From Bacillus sp. AFS006103 (GTDB taxonomy: Bacteria; Bacillota; Bacilli; Bacillales; Cytobacillaceae): a DNA stretch of 52,396 bases. Position numbers and translations under genes: made by a program. The notes under the pieces were generated by a model. That model worked only from the letters and a program-made list of their open reading frames with translations. It ran no database searches and was not told the DNA's origin. Location of the stretch: contig NTXX01000021.1 of assembly GCA_002559145.1 (NCBI GenBank), forward strand, positions 1 through 52,396, given 5' to 3'. Every line of letters begins with the position of its first letter. Position 1 is the stretch's first letter. Positions 1 through 14,015 of this stretch are shown one piece after another.

Positions 1-211
1 CAATTATACGGACTTAATCAAAAGATGAACAAAACCTGTTTAAAAGTGAACAAAACCAACAAGAATTTATAAAAAACTCCAACGAGAAGGAATTTCTTCA
101 AAAAAAGAGTACTAAAGTCACCAAAAGTCAAAATATATCCATAATTTTTATGCAGGAAATCTCAATTTTTAATAGAAAGTACCTCTGAAACTAGAAAATG
201 AGGTGTGATGG

Positions 212-1231
212 ATGGTCGTTTTAGAATTACAATTACCAATTCAAGCTTATCAATGTATGGCCTTGCTGCGTAGATTGAAGAAAAGTCATCCAATCAGAAC
301 GACGGTCGAACGCGACCTGCGTTCATGGCTGAAAGGATACTACGGTGAGAAGGAATGCAGCTATTTTCTGTCACTTTTGCCTGAAGATCAATATTACATT
401 TTTCATGGCCTGCGGCTAACCGAAAAGAAAGCATTCCAAATTGATCTGGTACTCGTTTCACAGAGATTTATCTTCATGGCAGAAATCAAAAATCTATCGA
501 AGAAATTGACTTTTAACAAAGAGACCAATCATGTAACAAAGGAATTTAATAATGAAGAAGAAGGCATTTCGAATCCAATTCTTCAGGTGAAAAGGCAGAA
601 ACTGCAATTCGTAAATTGGCTCAGGAAGAAGCAAATGCTGGGTTTACCAATTGAAAAGGCGGTCATCATCAGTAAACCAACGACGAAAGTGGTAACAACT
701 CCAGACAATCAGCAAATTTTCAATGAATTGATTTATGCTGAGTCGCTTCTGGATAAGTTGGAAGAACTGGAAGCCAAGTATCAAAAGCCTTTGTTTACGA
801 AAAGAAAAACGAATCAATTAGTGGACCTCCTTTTAAGCCACCAGCAAACTCCTATTCCGGATATCCCCCTATCGTACAAATTATCCAAGTCTGACATAAT
901 TTCAGGAGTGTTTTGCCCTAAGTCCCAAACAGGTAACATGGAATTTTACTCAGCAAAGTGGCACTGCCCCGATTGCGGATATTCCTCTAAAACTGCCTTT
1001 TTTCAGACAGTCGATGATTATTTCCTCTTGTTGGGACCGACGATTACCAGGAAGCAGTTTGCTGAATTTTTGTGTATTGGTTCTAGTTCCGTAGCGGGGC
1101 ATCAACTTCGATCGCTCAACCTCATGTCATCAGGCTCCAAACGAGGAACAAAATACACTCTTCCCAAAAATCAACTCCTGTGCCCACTTGACGAAAAGGG
1201 AATCAACGCCTACACGATTCCGACCAGGTAA
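212..1231 (+). CDS. NERD-domain (nuclease-related) protein with C-terminal zinc-ribbon-like segment
   Basis: The protein has 339 residues. Residues about 33-130 carry the NERD pattern: a GE pair (GEKE, near 45-48), QID near 77-78 and EIKN at 91-94. This matches the PD-(D/E)XK-like core that gives the family its name. The C-terminal third has FCPKSQ followed by a CPDCG motif, which looks like a zinc ribbon, then a helix-turn-helix-like segment. Nucleic-acid cleavage or binding is inferred from the family; no substrate can be read from the sequence. The ATG at 212 is preceded by GAGGTG at good spacing. The gene stands alone, reading away from an empty 5' flank. Its last 10 or so codons run into the first degenerate unit of the tandem repeat downstream, so the C-terminus may have been altered by that repeat. 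The NERD assignment is solid; the biological role is unknown. Confidence 0.85.
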   Translation: MVVLELQLPIQAYQCMALLRRLKKSHPIRTTVERDLRSWLKGYYGEKECSYFLSLLPEDQYYIFHGLRLTEKKAFQIDLVLVSQRFIFMAEIKNLSKKLTFNKETNHVTKEFNNEEEGISNPILQVKRQKLQFVNWLRKKQMLGLPIEKAVIISKPTTKVVTTPDNQQIFNELIYAESLLDKLEELEAKYQKPLFTKRKTNQLVDLLLSHQQTPIPDIPLSYKLSKSDIISGVFCPKSQTGNMEFYSAKWHCPDCGYSSKTAFFQTVDDYFLLLGPTITRKQFAEFLCIGSSSVAGHQLRSLNLMSSGSKRGTKYTLPKNQLLCPLDEKGINAYTIPTR

Positions 1232-1248
1232 ACTGGATAGGAGGTTCC

Positions 1249-1401
1249 ACTGTAAAAACAGGACTCAGCGCCATACCAAGGTTTCCCCGTAGAAACAGGT
1301 ATCAACGCCATACCAAGATTTCCGCTGTAAAAACAGGAATCAGCGCCATACCAAGATTTCCACCGTATAAAAAGGAAAGCAACACCCAACCAAGGTGTCA
1401 C
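1249..1401. repeat. Tandem array of four units of about 38 bp
   Basis: Units start at 1249 (38 bp), 1287 (37 bp), 1324 (38 bp) and 1362 (about 40 bp, most diverged). The shared core is ATCAGCGCCATACCAAG followed by ATTTCC and a CTGTAAAAACAGG block. A further decayed unit (ATCAACGCCTACACGATTCC, 1201-1220) lies inside the 3' end of the NERD gene. The CTGTAAAAACAG block is a small inverted repeat, so each unit could form a short hairpin. No function is evident. Confidence 0.8.
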
Positions 1402-1468
1402 CCGATAATTACGTGTGCATACTTTCCCCCTTCATTGAAAACGATATGGAAAAAGGGGAATTCCGTCG

Positions 1469-3700
1469 ATGAAACTTCTACTTGCGTTACTGCTCGCTTT
1501 TCAAACTCCGAAAATACTCATCCATCCTCAGATCACCAAAAGCACGCAGGAAACAACGGCGATTATTATCCTGGACAAAGCGCATACTGACCGGGAAATC
1601 CGGCAGATCATTCAACCCTACAAAGACGTTAAATTGCGCCGAGTTTTTCACGATGCGCTGGATGGATTCTCCGTCGCAGGCAGTACGGAATCACTTGCGA
1701 AGCTCGGTCGCAGCCATGAACAAATTCGCAGTGTCTCACCAGTGATCACCTACCAGGCGGAAACGGAAGAGAGCGTCAAGATCATTGGCGGAGACGAGGT
1801 CCGCAGTTTTTTTGATAAAAAAAACCAACGGCTGACAGGAAAGGGGGTCACGGTTGGGGTCATTGATACCGGAGTTGATTACACTCATCCCGACCTCAAG
1901 CGCAACTATGCTGGCGGCAGGGACCTGGTCGATAACGACCGCGATCCGATGGAAACACTTGCCATCGGGAAGGCGACGATCCACGGAACGCATGTGGCTG
2001 GCATTATTGCGGCCAATGGGAAAATAAAAGGCGTTGCCCCGGAGGCGAAAATTGTTGCGTACCGGGCACTTGGACCTGGCGGGGGCGGGACCACTGAGCA
2101 GGTGCTCGCGGCGATTGACCAGGCGATAAAGGATAAAGTCGACATTGTGAATCTCTCGCTGGGAAATGATATTAACGGGCCTGACTTGCCAATTAGCCTT
2201 GCCCTCAACCGTGCCGTCGACCGCGGGATTGTCGCTGTCGCGGCTTCAGGTAACTCTGGGCCGGATGTTTGGAGTGTTGGCTCACCCGGGACAGCTTCCA
2301 AAGCAATCTCGGTCGGGGCATCTACCCCAACCCTGGAAACACCTTATTTATTAATAGAAGGAAGCAGGGATAAATTCCGGATTGAGCCGCTTGAGGGCTC
2401 AGCCAATTGGGCACTCGACCGCTCAGCTGACATAATCGATGGCGGGATGGGCAGGTCGGATGAACTGAAGAATGTTGATGGGAAAATTGCCCTCATTAAA
2501 AGAGGCATCCTAACTTTTTCAAAAAAAGCAGAAAATGCGAAGCGAGCGGGGGCGAAGGCGGTCCTAATTTATAATAATATGAGTGGCGGCCGCTTCATGG
2601 GAAACCTTGACACCCAAATGTCGCTCCCGGTCGGCGCCATCTCAAAGGAAGACGGGGTTATTTTACAAAAAGCTTTAAAAAGCCAGCCGACCTCAGCAAG
2701 AGTCACTGTCCGTGAAGACCAGGACCAGCTCGCTGACTTTAGCTCACGCGGACCTGTGACAGGGACTTGGGAAATCAAACCGGATATTGTTGCGCCCGGG
2801 GTGGCGATTCATTCGACGATTCCGGGCGGCTATTTATCGCTTCAAGGGACGAGTATGGCGGCTCCGCATGTGGCGGGGGCGTGTGCGTTAATTAAGCAGG
2901 CCCATCCGGATTGGACGCCCGAAGAAATCAAAGCGGCGTTGATGAACACCGCGAAACCGCTGGCCGACTCCGGAACCACGGACCACGTAGGGAAGGGGAA
3001 CCTGAGCAGCGGATCAACCTACTACCGTACCTATGAACAGGGGGCAGGAAGAATCCAAGTCGATGAAGCCATCAAAGCGACATCCCTTGTTTCACCAAGC
3101 AGTCTCCGTTTTGGGAAATTTACCGAACAAAGTGATGACCATAAAGCCTATTTGCATGTTGTCAATACAAGCAACCAGGACCAGCGCTATTCATTTGCCA
3201 TCCCGCCCCATGTTGTGGGAATCGACTGGCGCCTGCCGTTAACGTTTACATTGAAGCCAAAAGAAACAAGAGACATTACCATTGAATTAACGGTCGACCC
3301 AGAGCTGTTTAAAGGGAAAATTTATGATGGCTACCTGCGCCTCGAGGCGGGCGGGTCCACGATCAGAATCCCCTATCTCTATGTTTTAGCGGAGCCAAAT
3401 TACCCACGGGTCATGGGCTTTGATTTTGCAGAGGGAGACAAACCCGGGCAGTACCGCTATGAGGTATATTTGCCAGGCGGGGCGGAGGAATTTGGGATTG
3501 CGCTGTTTAACCCAGAGGATTACCGTTTTGTCGGTTTTTTAGATACGATTACTAATGTAAAAAAAGGACTCATTCGTAAGGACATCGAGGCTGAAATGCT
3601 GCCGGCGAATGGGAACTATTTAGTAAAAGTTTTTGCGATAAAGGCCGGCAGGGAGGATCACATGGAACGCATGATCACCATTGATAGGCAGGAAAACTAA
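1469..3700 (+). CDS. Secreted subtilisin-like serine protease (S8 family, Vpr-like) with PA domain
   Basis: The protein has 743 residues. A short hydrophobic N-terminus suggests export. Residues about 30-95 resemble an inhibitor-I9 propeptide. The S8 catalytic triad is visible as D133 (VIDTGVD), H172 (HGTHVAG) and S462 (GTSMAAPHVAG), with the oxyanion Asn at N262 (SGNSGP). Between the His and Ser blocks, residues about 300-410 form a protease-associated (PA) domain insert, as in Vpr/C5a-peptidase-type subtilases. The C-terminal 200 residues are beta-rich (Fn3-like). The ATG at 1469 follows AAAAGGGGA. The likely role is extracellular protein degradation for nutrition. It is shorter than B. subtilis Vpr, so orthology is not claimed. 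A hairpin terminator follows at once, so it is monocistronic. Confidence 0.9.
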   Translation: MKLLLALLLAFQTPKILIHPQITKSTQETTAIIILDKAHTDREIRQIIQPYKDVKLRRVFHDALDGFSVAGSTESLAKLGRSHEQIRSVSPVITYQAETEESVKIIGGDEVRSFFDKKNQRLTGKGVTVGVIDTGVDYTHPDLKRNYAGGRDLVDNDRDPMETLAIGKATIHGTHVAGIIAANGKIKGVAPEAKIVAYRALGPGGGGTTEQVLAAIDQAIKDKVDIVNLSLGNDINGPDLPISLALNRAVDRGIVAVAASGNSGPDVWSVGSPGTASKAISVGASTPTLETPYLLIEGSRDKFRIEPLEGSANWALDRSADIIDGGMGRSDELKNVDGKIALIKRGILTFSKKAENAKRAGAKAVLIYNNMSGGRFMGNLDTQMSLPVGAISKEDGVILQKALKSQPTSARVTVREDQDQLADFSSRGPVTGTWEIKPDIVAPGVAIHSTIPGGYLSLQGTSMAAPHVAGACALIKQAHPDWTPEEIKAALMNTAKPLADSGTTDHVGKGNLSSGSTYYRTYEQGAGRIQVDEAIKATSLVSPSSLRFGKFTEQSDDHKAYLHVVNTSNQDQRYSFAIPPHVVGIDWRLPLTFTLKPKETRDITIELTVDPELFKGKIYDGYLRLEAGGSTIRIPYLYVLAEPNYPRVMGFDFAEGDKPGQYRYEVYLPGGAEEFGIALFNPEDYRFVGFLDTITNVKKGLIRKDIEAEMLPANGNYLVKVFAIKAGREDHMERMITIDRQEN

Positions 3701-3715
3701 AAATAGCATGATGAA

Positions 3716-3750
3716 ACAGACCATGTTCTCTCCAGACATGGTCTGTGTTT
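3716..3750 (+). terminator. Terminator after the S8 protease gene
   Basis: A perfect 10-bp stem, ACAGACCATG (3716-3725) with CATGGTCTGT (3737-3746), is followed by GTTTC. The T tract is weak, but the position 16 nt after the stop codon fits a terminator. Confidence 0.65.
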
Positions 3751-3931
3751 CGCAAAAACCATAACAAAAGTTCATAAAATTGTACCATTAGTATAATTCT
3801 AAACGTTCACAAAATGGACACAAATTAGGCAAAATTCCTTCACAATTTCCAATACAATAGGATTGTTGAGTTAATTCTAAATTGGAGGAAAATTAAGGGA
3901 AAGACTTTGTGGTATAATTCACGTAAATTCA

Positions 3932-3960
3932 TTGACAATGCCAGGGTGCTATTGTATGCT
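3932..3960 (+). promoter_or_regulatory. Sigma-A promoter of the atp operon
   Basis: A perfect -35 TTGACA (3932-3937), a 17-nt spacer and -10 TATGCT (3955-3960) lie about 120 nt upstream of the first atp start codon. The leader holds a small hairpin (CTATC TGAG GATAG, 4002-4015). A second -10-like TATAAT at 3913-3918 has no good -35 and is less likely. Confidence 0.75.
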
Positions 3961-4078
3961 AACAAAGGGTGTAAATGATAGGGTTTTCATGCATTTTAAT
4001 CTATCTGAGGATAGTATTTAGGTAATGAATTTTTACTTTTTGCCCGATTGGCATTCTCTAAGAGTGAGGATGTGTAAT

Positions 4079-4303
4079 ATGCGTCAAAACAACCGCAACC
4101 CATTACAAGCTATGGCTTTAATGTCCGCAATTGTCTCCCAATTAGTAGGTTCCATTTTAATAGGTATTTTCTCAGGCAGATGGCTGGATCAACATTGGGG
4201 CACCGAGCCAATTTTCTTAATTGTCGGACTGCTTATAGGTTTAGCAGCGGGTACCTATTCCATGCTTCTCTCAATCCGCCATTTCTATTCAGGAGATAAA
4301 TAA
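4079..4303 (+). CDS. atpZ: AtpZ/AtpI-family small membrane protein, first gene of the atp operon
   Basis: The protein has 74 residues from the ATG at 4079. GTGAGGA lies 8 nt upstream of that codon, whereas the frame-open upstream Met (4025) has no ribosome site. Two hydrophobic helices are separated by the short loop DQHWGTEPIF, the AtpZ layout. AtpZ and AtpI are small auxiliary proteins encoded ahead of subunit a. In alkaliphilic Bacillus they have been linked to Mg2+/Ca2+ supply and to c-ring assembly. The gene is followed after 2 nt by atpI and is probably translationally coupled to it. Confidence 0.85.
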   Translation: MRQNNRNPLQAMALMSAIVSQLVGSILIGIFSGRWLDQHWGTEPIFLIVGLLIGLAAGTYSMLLSIRHFYSGDK

Positions 4304-4305
4304 CT

Positions 4306-4680
4306 ATGCCAGAATTCAGAGTTATGTACAACAGGCAGCGCAAATGGATTTTTTACTTGTTATCCATTTATGTTCTAGGCTGGGGCTTCACATCGTATCA
4401 ACCAATCTTTTTAGGGTTAATTCTTGGGACGTGCTTTAGTTATCTGAATCTGTGGATTCTAGTGAGAAAGACGGAAAGCTTTGATAAAAAGGTAACAGAG
4501 GGTAAGAAGCCCAAATCCTTAGGGTCGCTCTCGAGGATGGCTGTGGCGGGAATTGCTGCGTTAATCGCCTTACGATATCCCGAGCAATTTGATATGATTA
4601 GTTTAGTGATAGGATTAATGACATCCTATATTGTCATTATGATAGATTATTTTTACCATGCATTGCATGTACATAAATGA
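4306..4680 (+). CDS. atpI: ATP synthase accessory protein AtpI
   Basis: The protein has 124 residues and four hydrophobic segments (about 15-30, 33-53, 75-90 and 96-118), with a charged loop in the middle (KTESFDKKVTEGKKPKS). This is the AtpI/UncI pattern. AtpI helps assemble the c-ring of the Fo motor and is not part of the mature enzyme. The start at 4306 uses the GGAG inside the end of atpZ; a second Met at codon 7 is possible. Its place between atpZ and atpB is the usual one in Bacillaceae. Confidence 0.88.
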   Translation: MPEFRVMYNRQRKWIFYLLSIYVLGWGFTSYQPIFLGLILGTCFSYLNLWILVRKTESFDKKVTEGKKPKSLGSLSRMAVAGIAALIALRYPEQFDMISLVIGLMTSYIVIMIDYFYHALHVHK

Positions 4681-4696
4681 AGCGGAAGCGAGGTGA

Positions 4697-5416
<720 letters not shown>

Positions 5417-5429
5417 TAATAATACACCC

Positions 5430-5446
5430 GTTCATTTTTTATGAAC
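5430..5446 (+). other. Small hairpin upstream of atpE
   Basis: GTTCAT and ATGAAC pair as a perfect 6-bp stem with a 5-nt T loop, in an AT-rich 79-nt gap between atpB and atpE. Such gaps before atpE are commonly tied to stronger translation or stability of the subunit c message, which is needed in many copies. This role is inferred. Confidence 0.4.
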
Positions 5447-5453
5447 AAAATAA

Positions 5454-5720
<267 letters not shown>

Positions 5721-5791
5721 TTCTAGGCAATCCACTTTGGCGATGATCAACAAATCCTCGCCATTCATTTATGTGTTTTTTCTATCGTTAA

Positions 5792-8416
<2,625 letters not shown>

Positions 8417-8442
8417 TAGGGTCTGACATTTAGAACGGTGAG

Positions 8443-8484
8443 GGTGTCAGGCACCATGTGAATGGTTCACACAGTGCCGCGCGC
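8443..8484. repeat. GGTGTCAGGCACC element with palindromic extension between atpA and atpG
   Basis: The reverse-orientation 13-mer GGTGTCAGGCACC (8443-8455) runs into TGTGAA TGG TTCACA (8457-8471), and then a decayed second arm AGTGCCGCGCGCC. The layout GGCAC..TGTGAA-TGG-TTCACA..GTGCC is an imperfect palindrome centred near 8464. It suggests that the 13-mer is the outer end of a longer dyad element. Confidence 0.7.
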
Positions 8485-8516
8485 CTTACCAGACATTCTT
8501 TGAAAAAGGGTGGTGA

Positions 8517-10870
<2,354 letters not shown>

Positions 10871-10888
10871 ACTGAGCCTGGAGGGTAA

Positions 10889-11299
<411 letters not shown>

Positions 11300-11320
11300 T
11301 TTTATTAAATATAGCTGTAG

Positions 11321-11366
11321 AACCCCTGTGGCGGCAATTTCGATTGTTGCCACAGGGGTTTTTTTG
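11321..11366 (+). terminator. Terminator of the atp operon
   Basis: A long stem, AACCCCTGTGG.GGCAA paired with TTG.CCACAGGGGTT (11321-11337 and about 11344-11360), is followed by a run of T. It is a strong intrinsic terminator. Confidence 0.93.
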
Positions 11367-11795
11367 TAGTTTATTTTTGGCTTGAGCCTTTTACCTAATA
11401 GCTTGGGTGGTTTTTTGCATGAAATGGATGGGGGTGAATAGGATGGTAGAAGGACATGTTTAGATAATGTGAGATGGTGTTTGGCTTCGTTTTATAAATT
11501 ACTTTTTTAGGAAAATAAAAGGTTTGGTTAAAAAAGAGATATTCGGTGAATTTTTAATGACAAATCTCACTGACAGTGTTCACATTTTGTTGTTTAATAG
11601 GGGTTGTTGTCGAACCTTTTTGGATGTTAGTTGGTTCTAGCGAACTGCATCCGAAGTCTCAGCACGTCATCTTCAGCTAACGTTGCAATTTGCTAAAATT
11701 CCCTATTTTAAGCCTCTTTTGAAAGCGAGCTCTCAAGGGCCTTAAAAAGTGAAACTTTAGTGGCATTATATTCAAACTTTTATGAATTTGGCTTG
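11367..11795. other. Gene-free stretch between the atp and nuo operons
   Basis: About 430 bases with stops in all frames and no ribosome site with a plausible reading frame. One imperfect inverted repeat (TTGAAAG ... CTCTCAA, about 11718-11735) lies in the second half. I see no RNA gene or riboswitch fold that I can support. The nuo promoter follows at its right end. Confidence 0.5.
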
Positions 11796-11824
11796 TCGAC
11801 ATGGGTTTGTAACAATGCTATAAT
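11796..11824 (+). promoter_or_regulatory. Sigma-A promoter of the nuo operon
   Basis: TCGACA (11796-11801, five of six matches to TTGACA), a 17-nt spacer and a perfect TATAAT (11819-11824) with the extended TGN element lie 57 nt upstream of the nuoA start. Confidence 0.75.
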
Positions 11825-11880
11825 GAATTCGGTTACAATATTAACTAGTATGAAAATTTACAACATTGGAGGGGATGGAC

Positions 11881-12255
11881 ATGGAACTTCTAAATGTATA
11901 TCAGAATAATTATCTGATTGTTTTTGCGTTTCTATGTCTTGGGGTGCTGCTGCCTGTGGTGGCGTTATATTTAGGTAAACTTCTGCGTCCGAATAAACCA
12001 AGTGATGCAAAGTATACCACATATGAGAGCGGTATTGAGCCATTTCACGATTCCCGTGTACAGTTCAATGTCCGCTATTATATTTTTGCCCTGATGTTTG
12101 TTATTTTTGATGTAGAAACCGTGTTTTTATATCCTTGGGCAGTGGCCTATGATAAACTGGGGATTTTTGCATTAATCGAGATGTTGATTTTTGTTATTAT
12201 GTTATTAATAGGCCTTGTGTATGCTTGGAAAAAGAAGGTGCTCCGATGGAATTAA
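11881..12255 (+). CDS. nuoA: NADH-quinone oxidoreductase subunit A
   Basis: The protein has 124 residues. The start at 11881 is chosen because GGAGGGG lies 7 nt upstream; the earlier in-frame Met codons lie on or before that site. Three membrane helices and the conserved loop [12 protein letters not shown], then [12 protein letters not shown], identify NuoA/ND3. Its loop lies near the quinone site. It is the first gene of the complex I operon and overlaps nuoB by 10 nt. Confidence 0.95.
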   Translation: MELLNVYQNNYLIVFAFLCLGVLLPVVALYLGKLLRPNKPSDAKYTTYESGIEPFHDSRVQFNVRYYIFALMFVIFDVETVFLYPWAVAYDKLGIFALIEMLIFVIMLLIGLVYAWKKKVLRWN

Positions 12256-12758
12256 AACTAGATGGCATTTCACAACAAGAAATGGCCGAGTTACAGCGAA
12301 GTGTATTTATGACTACGCTAGAGCAAATTAAAGCTTGGGCTCGAAGCAGTTCGATCTACCCGGTGACATTTGGTCTGGCTTGTTGTGCGATTGAAATGAT
12401 GGGTGTGGGCGGTGCGAATTATGACTTGGACCGTTCGGGCTCCTTTTTCCGTACGTCACCACGTCAGTCCGATTGTATGATTGTGTCTGGAACTGTGACG
12501 AAGAAGATGGCACCAATTTTACGAAGATTGTATGACCAAATGCCTGAACCAAAATGGGTCATTGCGATGGGTTCTTGTGCGACAGCAGGTGGGCCGTATG
12601 TAAAGTCTTATTCCGTCGTTAAGGGAGTCGATCAAATCGTTCCTGTCGATGTCTACATACCTGGATGCCCTCCAAACCCAGCCGCTTTAATTTATGGAAT
12701 CAATAAATTAAAGGAAAAGATTCGCTATGAAGCGAAGACTGGGAAGAAGGTGATCTAA
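12246..12758 (+). CDS. nuoB: NADH-quinone oxidoreductase subunit B (cluster N2)
   Basis: The protein has 170 residues. It holds the terminal 4Fe-4S cluster N2 that reduces quinone. The ligands are visible: the tandem Cys pair in [11 protein letters not shown], the Cys in GSCATAGG and the Cys in [13 protein letters not shown]. The start at 12246 has GAAGGTG upstream and overlaps the end of nuoA. The next gene starts 3 nt after the stop. Confidence 0.96.
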   Translation: MELKLDGISQQEMAELQRSVFMTTLEQIKAWARSSSIYPVTFGLACCAIEMMGVGGANYDLDRSGSFFRTSPRQSDCMIVSGTVTKKMAPILRRLYDQMPEPKWVIAMGSCATAGGPYVKSYSVVKGVDQIVPVDVYIPGCPPNPAALIYGINKLKEKIRYEAKTGKKVI

Positions 12759-12761
12759 CCG

Positions 12762-14012
12762 ATGAGTGGGGAAAAAGATCTTGATCAGTTAAAAAGGGAA
12801 GCAGTCGAGAAAGCGAAGGCTGCAGCAGCCGCAAAGCGAGCAGCTAAGGCCTTAGGGGCATCGAAGCCAGCGGAAAAACCAGTGGAAGAGTCTGTTAAAG
12901 CGGAAACGCCAGCACCGACTCCGTCTGAATCTGTAAATGCCGAAGCACCCGCGGCTAGTGACTCAGATGACCTTGCGAAGAAAAAAGCAGCGGCGGTAGC
13001 GAAGGCGAAGGCTGCAGCGGCGGCAAAACGTAAAGCGATGGAGCTCACAGGAGGCTCAGGCCCAGCCGAAGATACTGCAGCACCAAACGCGCCAACTGAA
13101 CCGGAAGCACCAGTATCAGCCGACGGTGATGATCTTGCGAAGAAAAAGGCAGCGGCAGTAGCGAAAGCAAAAGCAGCTGCGGCAGCGAAGAAAAAAGCGA
13201 TGGAACTAACAGGTGGAGAAGCCACTAAAGCTGAAACAGCCGAAGGTGAAAATGCCCCGGCAGGCGACGATGCGAAGGCAAAAGCGGCAGCAGCAGCCAA
13301 GGCGAAAGCAGTGGCAGTAGCGAAGGCAAAGGCAGCCGCAGCAGCGAAAGCGAAAGCAGGAGCAGGCACCGACTCAGACTCAGCACCAGCAGGTGGTGAT
13401 GACGAAAAGGCGAAGGCAATTGCAGCTGCGAAAGCAAAAGCGAAGGCAGTAGCAGCGGCGAAGGCAAAGGCAGCAGCCGCAGCGGGAGGAAAAGCTGATG
13501 CACCAGCAGCCCCGGCAGCTGAAACGAAGCCATCCGTAAACCAGGCATTCCTCGATAAGTATGTGAAGGTCATTACCGAGCATCTGGGAGCGGATGTTCT
13601 AGAAGATTCTTATATTAATAAACTCTCAAAGGACGTTCCAACCCTTGTGGCGAAGCGTGATACATATTATAAGGTAGCTCAATTTTTAAAATACAATGAG
13701 CTATTAGGATTCGATTATTTATCAGAGCTTCATGGATCAGACTTTGAAACACATATGGAAGTTTATGTTCACTTGTTCTCATATAAAAACCGTCAGTCCG
13801 TCGCCCTCAAAGTGAAGATTGACCGCAGCGAACCAACAATCGAGTCCTTGCAGCCACTTTGGGCAGGCGCAGAATGGCCTGAATGTGAAGCTTATGATTT
13901 ACTAGGAATCAAGTTTCCTGGACATCCAGACTTACGGCGCATCCTGCTAGGTGAAGATTGGGTTGGCCATCCACTGCGAAAAGATTATGAGCCGTACGAC
14001 GTGGAGGTGTAA
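12762..14012 (+). CDS. nuoC: NADH-quinone oxidoreductase subunit C with long Lys/Ala-rich N-terminal extension
   Basis: The protein has 416 residues. Only about residues 262-416 form the normal NuoC (30-kDa) domain, ending in the signature AYDLLGIKFPGHPDLRRIL and GHPLRKDYEPY. The first 260 or so residues are low-complexity, built of AKAKAAAAAK-like helices alternating with acidic Pro/Glu/Ser linkers. A 30-residue block starting DDLAKKKAAAVAKAKAAAAA is repeated at 69-98 and 123-152. Typical NuoC proteins are about 150-200 residues. The extension resembles histone-H1-like tails in composition, but its function is unknown. The reading frame is intact through the whole repeat and coupled to nuoB (3-nt gap) and nuoD (3-nt gap). 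Extended NuoC proteins of this kind are known in some Bacillaceae. Confidence 0.93.
   Translation: MSGEKDLDQLKREAVEKAKAAAAAKRAAKALGASKPAEKPVEESVKAETPAPTPSESVNAEAPAASDSDDLAKKKAAAVAKAKAAAAAKRKAMELTGGSGPAEDTAAPNAPTEPEAPVSADGDDLAKKKAAAVAKAKAAAAAKKKAMELTGGEATKAETAEGENAPAGDDAKAKAAAAAKAKAVAVAKAKAAAAAKAKAGAGTDSDSAPAGGDDEKAKAIAAAKAKAKAVAAAKAKAAAAAGGKADAPAAPAAETKPSVNQAFLDKYVKVITEHLGADVLEDSYINKLSKDVPTLVAKRDTYYKVAQFLKYNELLGFDYLSELHGSDFETHMEVYVHLFSYKNRQSVALKVKIDRSEPTIESLQPLWAGAEWPECEAYDLLGIKFPGHPDLRRILLGEDWVGHPLRKDYEPYDVEV
13028..13500 (+). repeat. Degenerate GCN-type coding repeat inside nuoC
   Basis: The stretch is dominated by GCA/GCG/GCT/AAG/AAA codons encoding Ala and Lys, with higher GC than the flanks. 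Because of the composition the reverse strand also lacks stops for over 780 nt. The array is a plausible site of length change by slippage or recombination. Confidence 0.75.
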
Positions 14013-14015
14013 CCA

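Noticed and set aside
1210..1401. Minus-strand frame of 63 codons with internal repeats (GNLGMALIP-like)
   Set aside because: It is only the translation of the 38-bp DNA tandem repeat; no ribosome site or family match.
3913..3918. TATAAT upstream of the atp operon as a second promoter
   Set aside because: No acceptable -35 at 16-18 nt; the TTGACA-17-TATGCT promoter just downstream is far better.
11367..11865. Search for a riboswitch or small RNA between atpC and nuoA
   Set aside because: No conserved aptamer motif or terminator/antiterminator pair could be identified by eye; only the nuo promoter is supported.
12785..13573. Open frame of 262 codons on the minus strand inside nuoC
   Set aside because: It is the antisense of the Lys/Ala repeat; the Phe/Ala/Ser composition is a by-product of the codons on the other strand, and it has no ribosome site.
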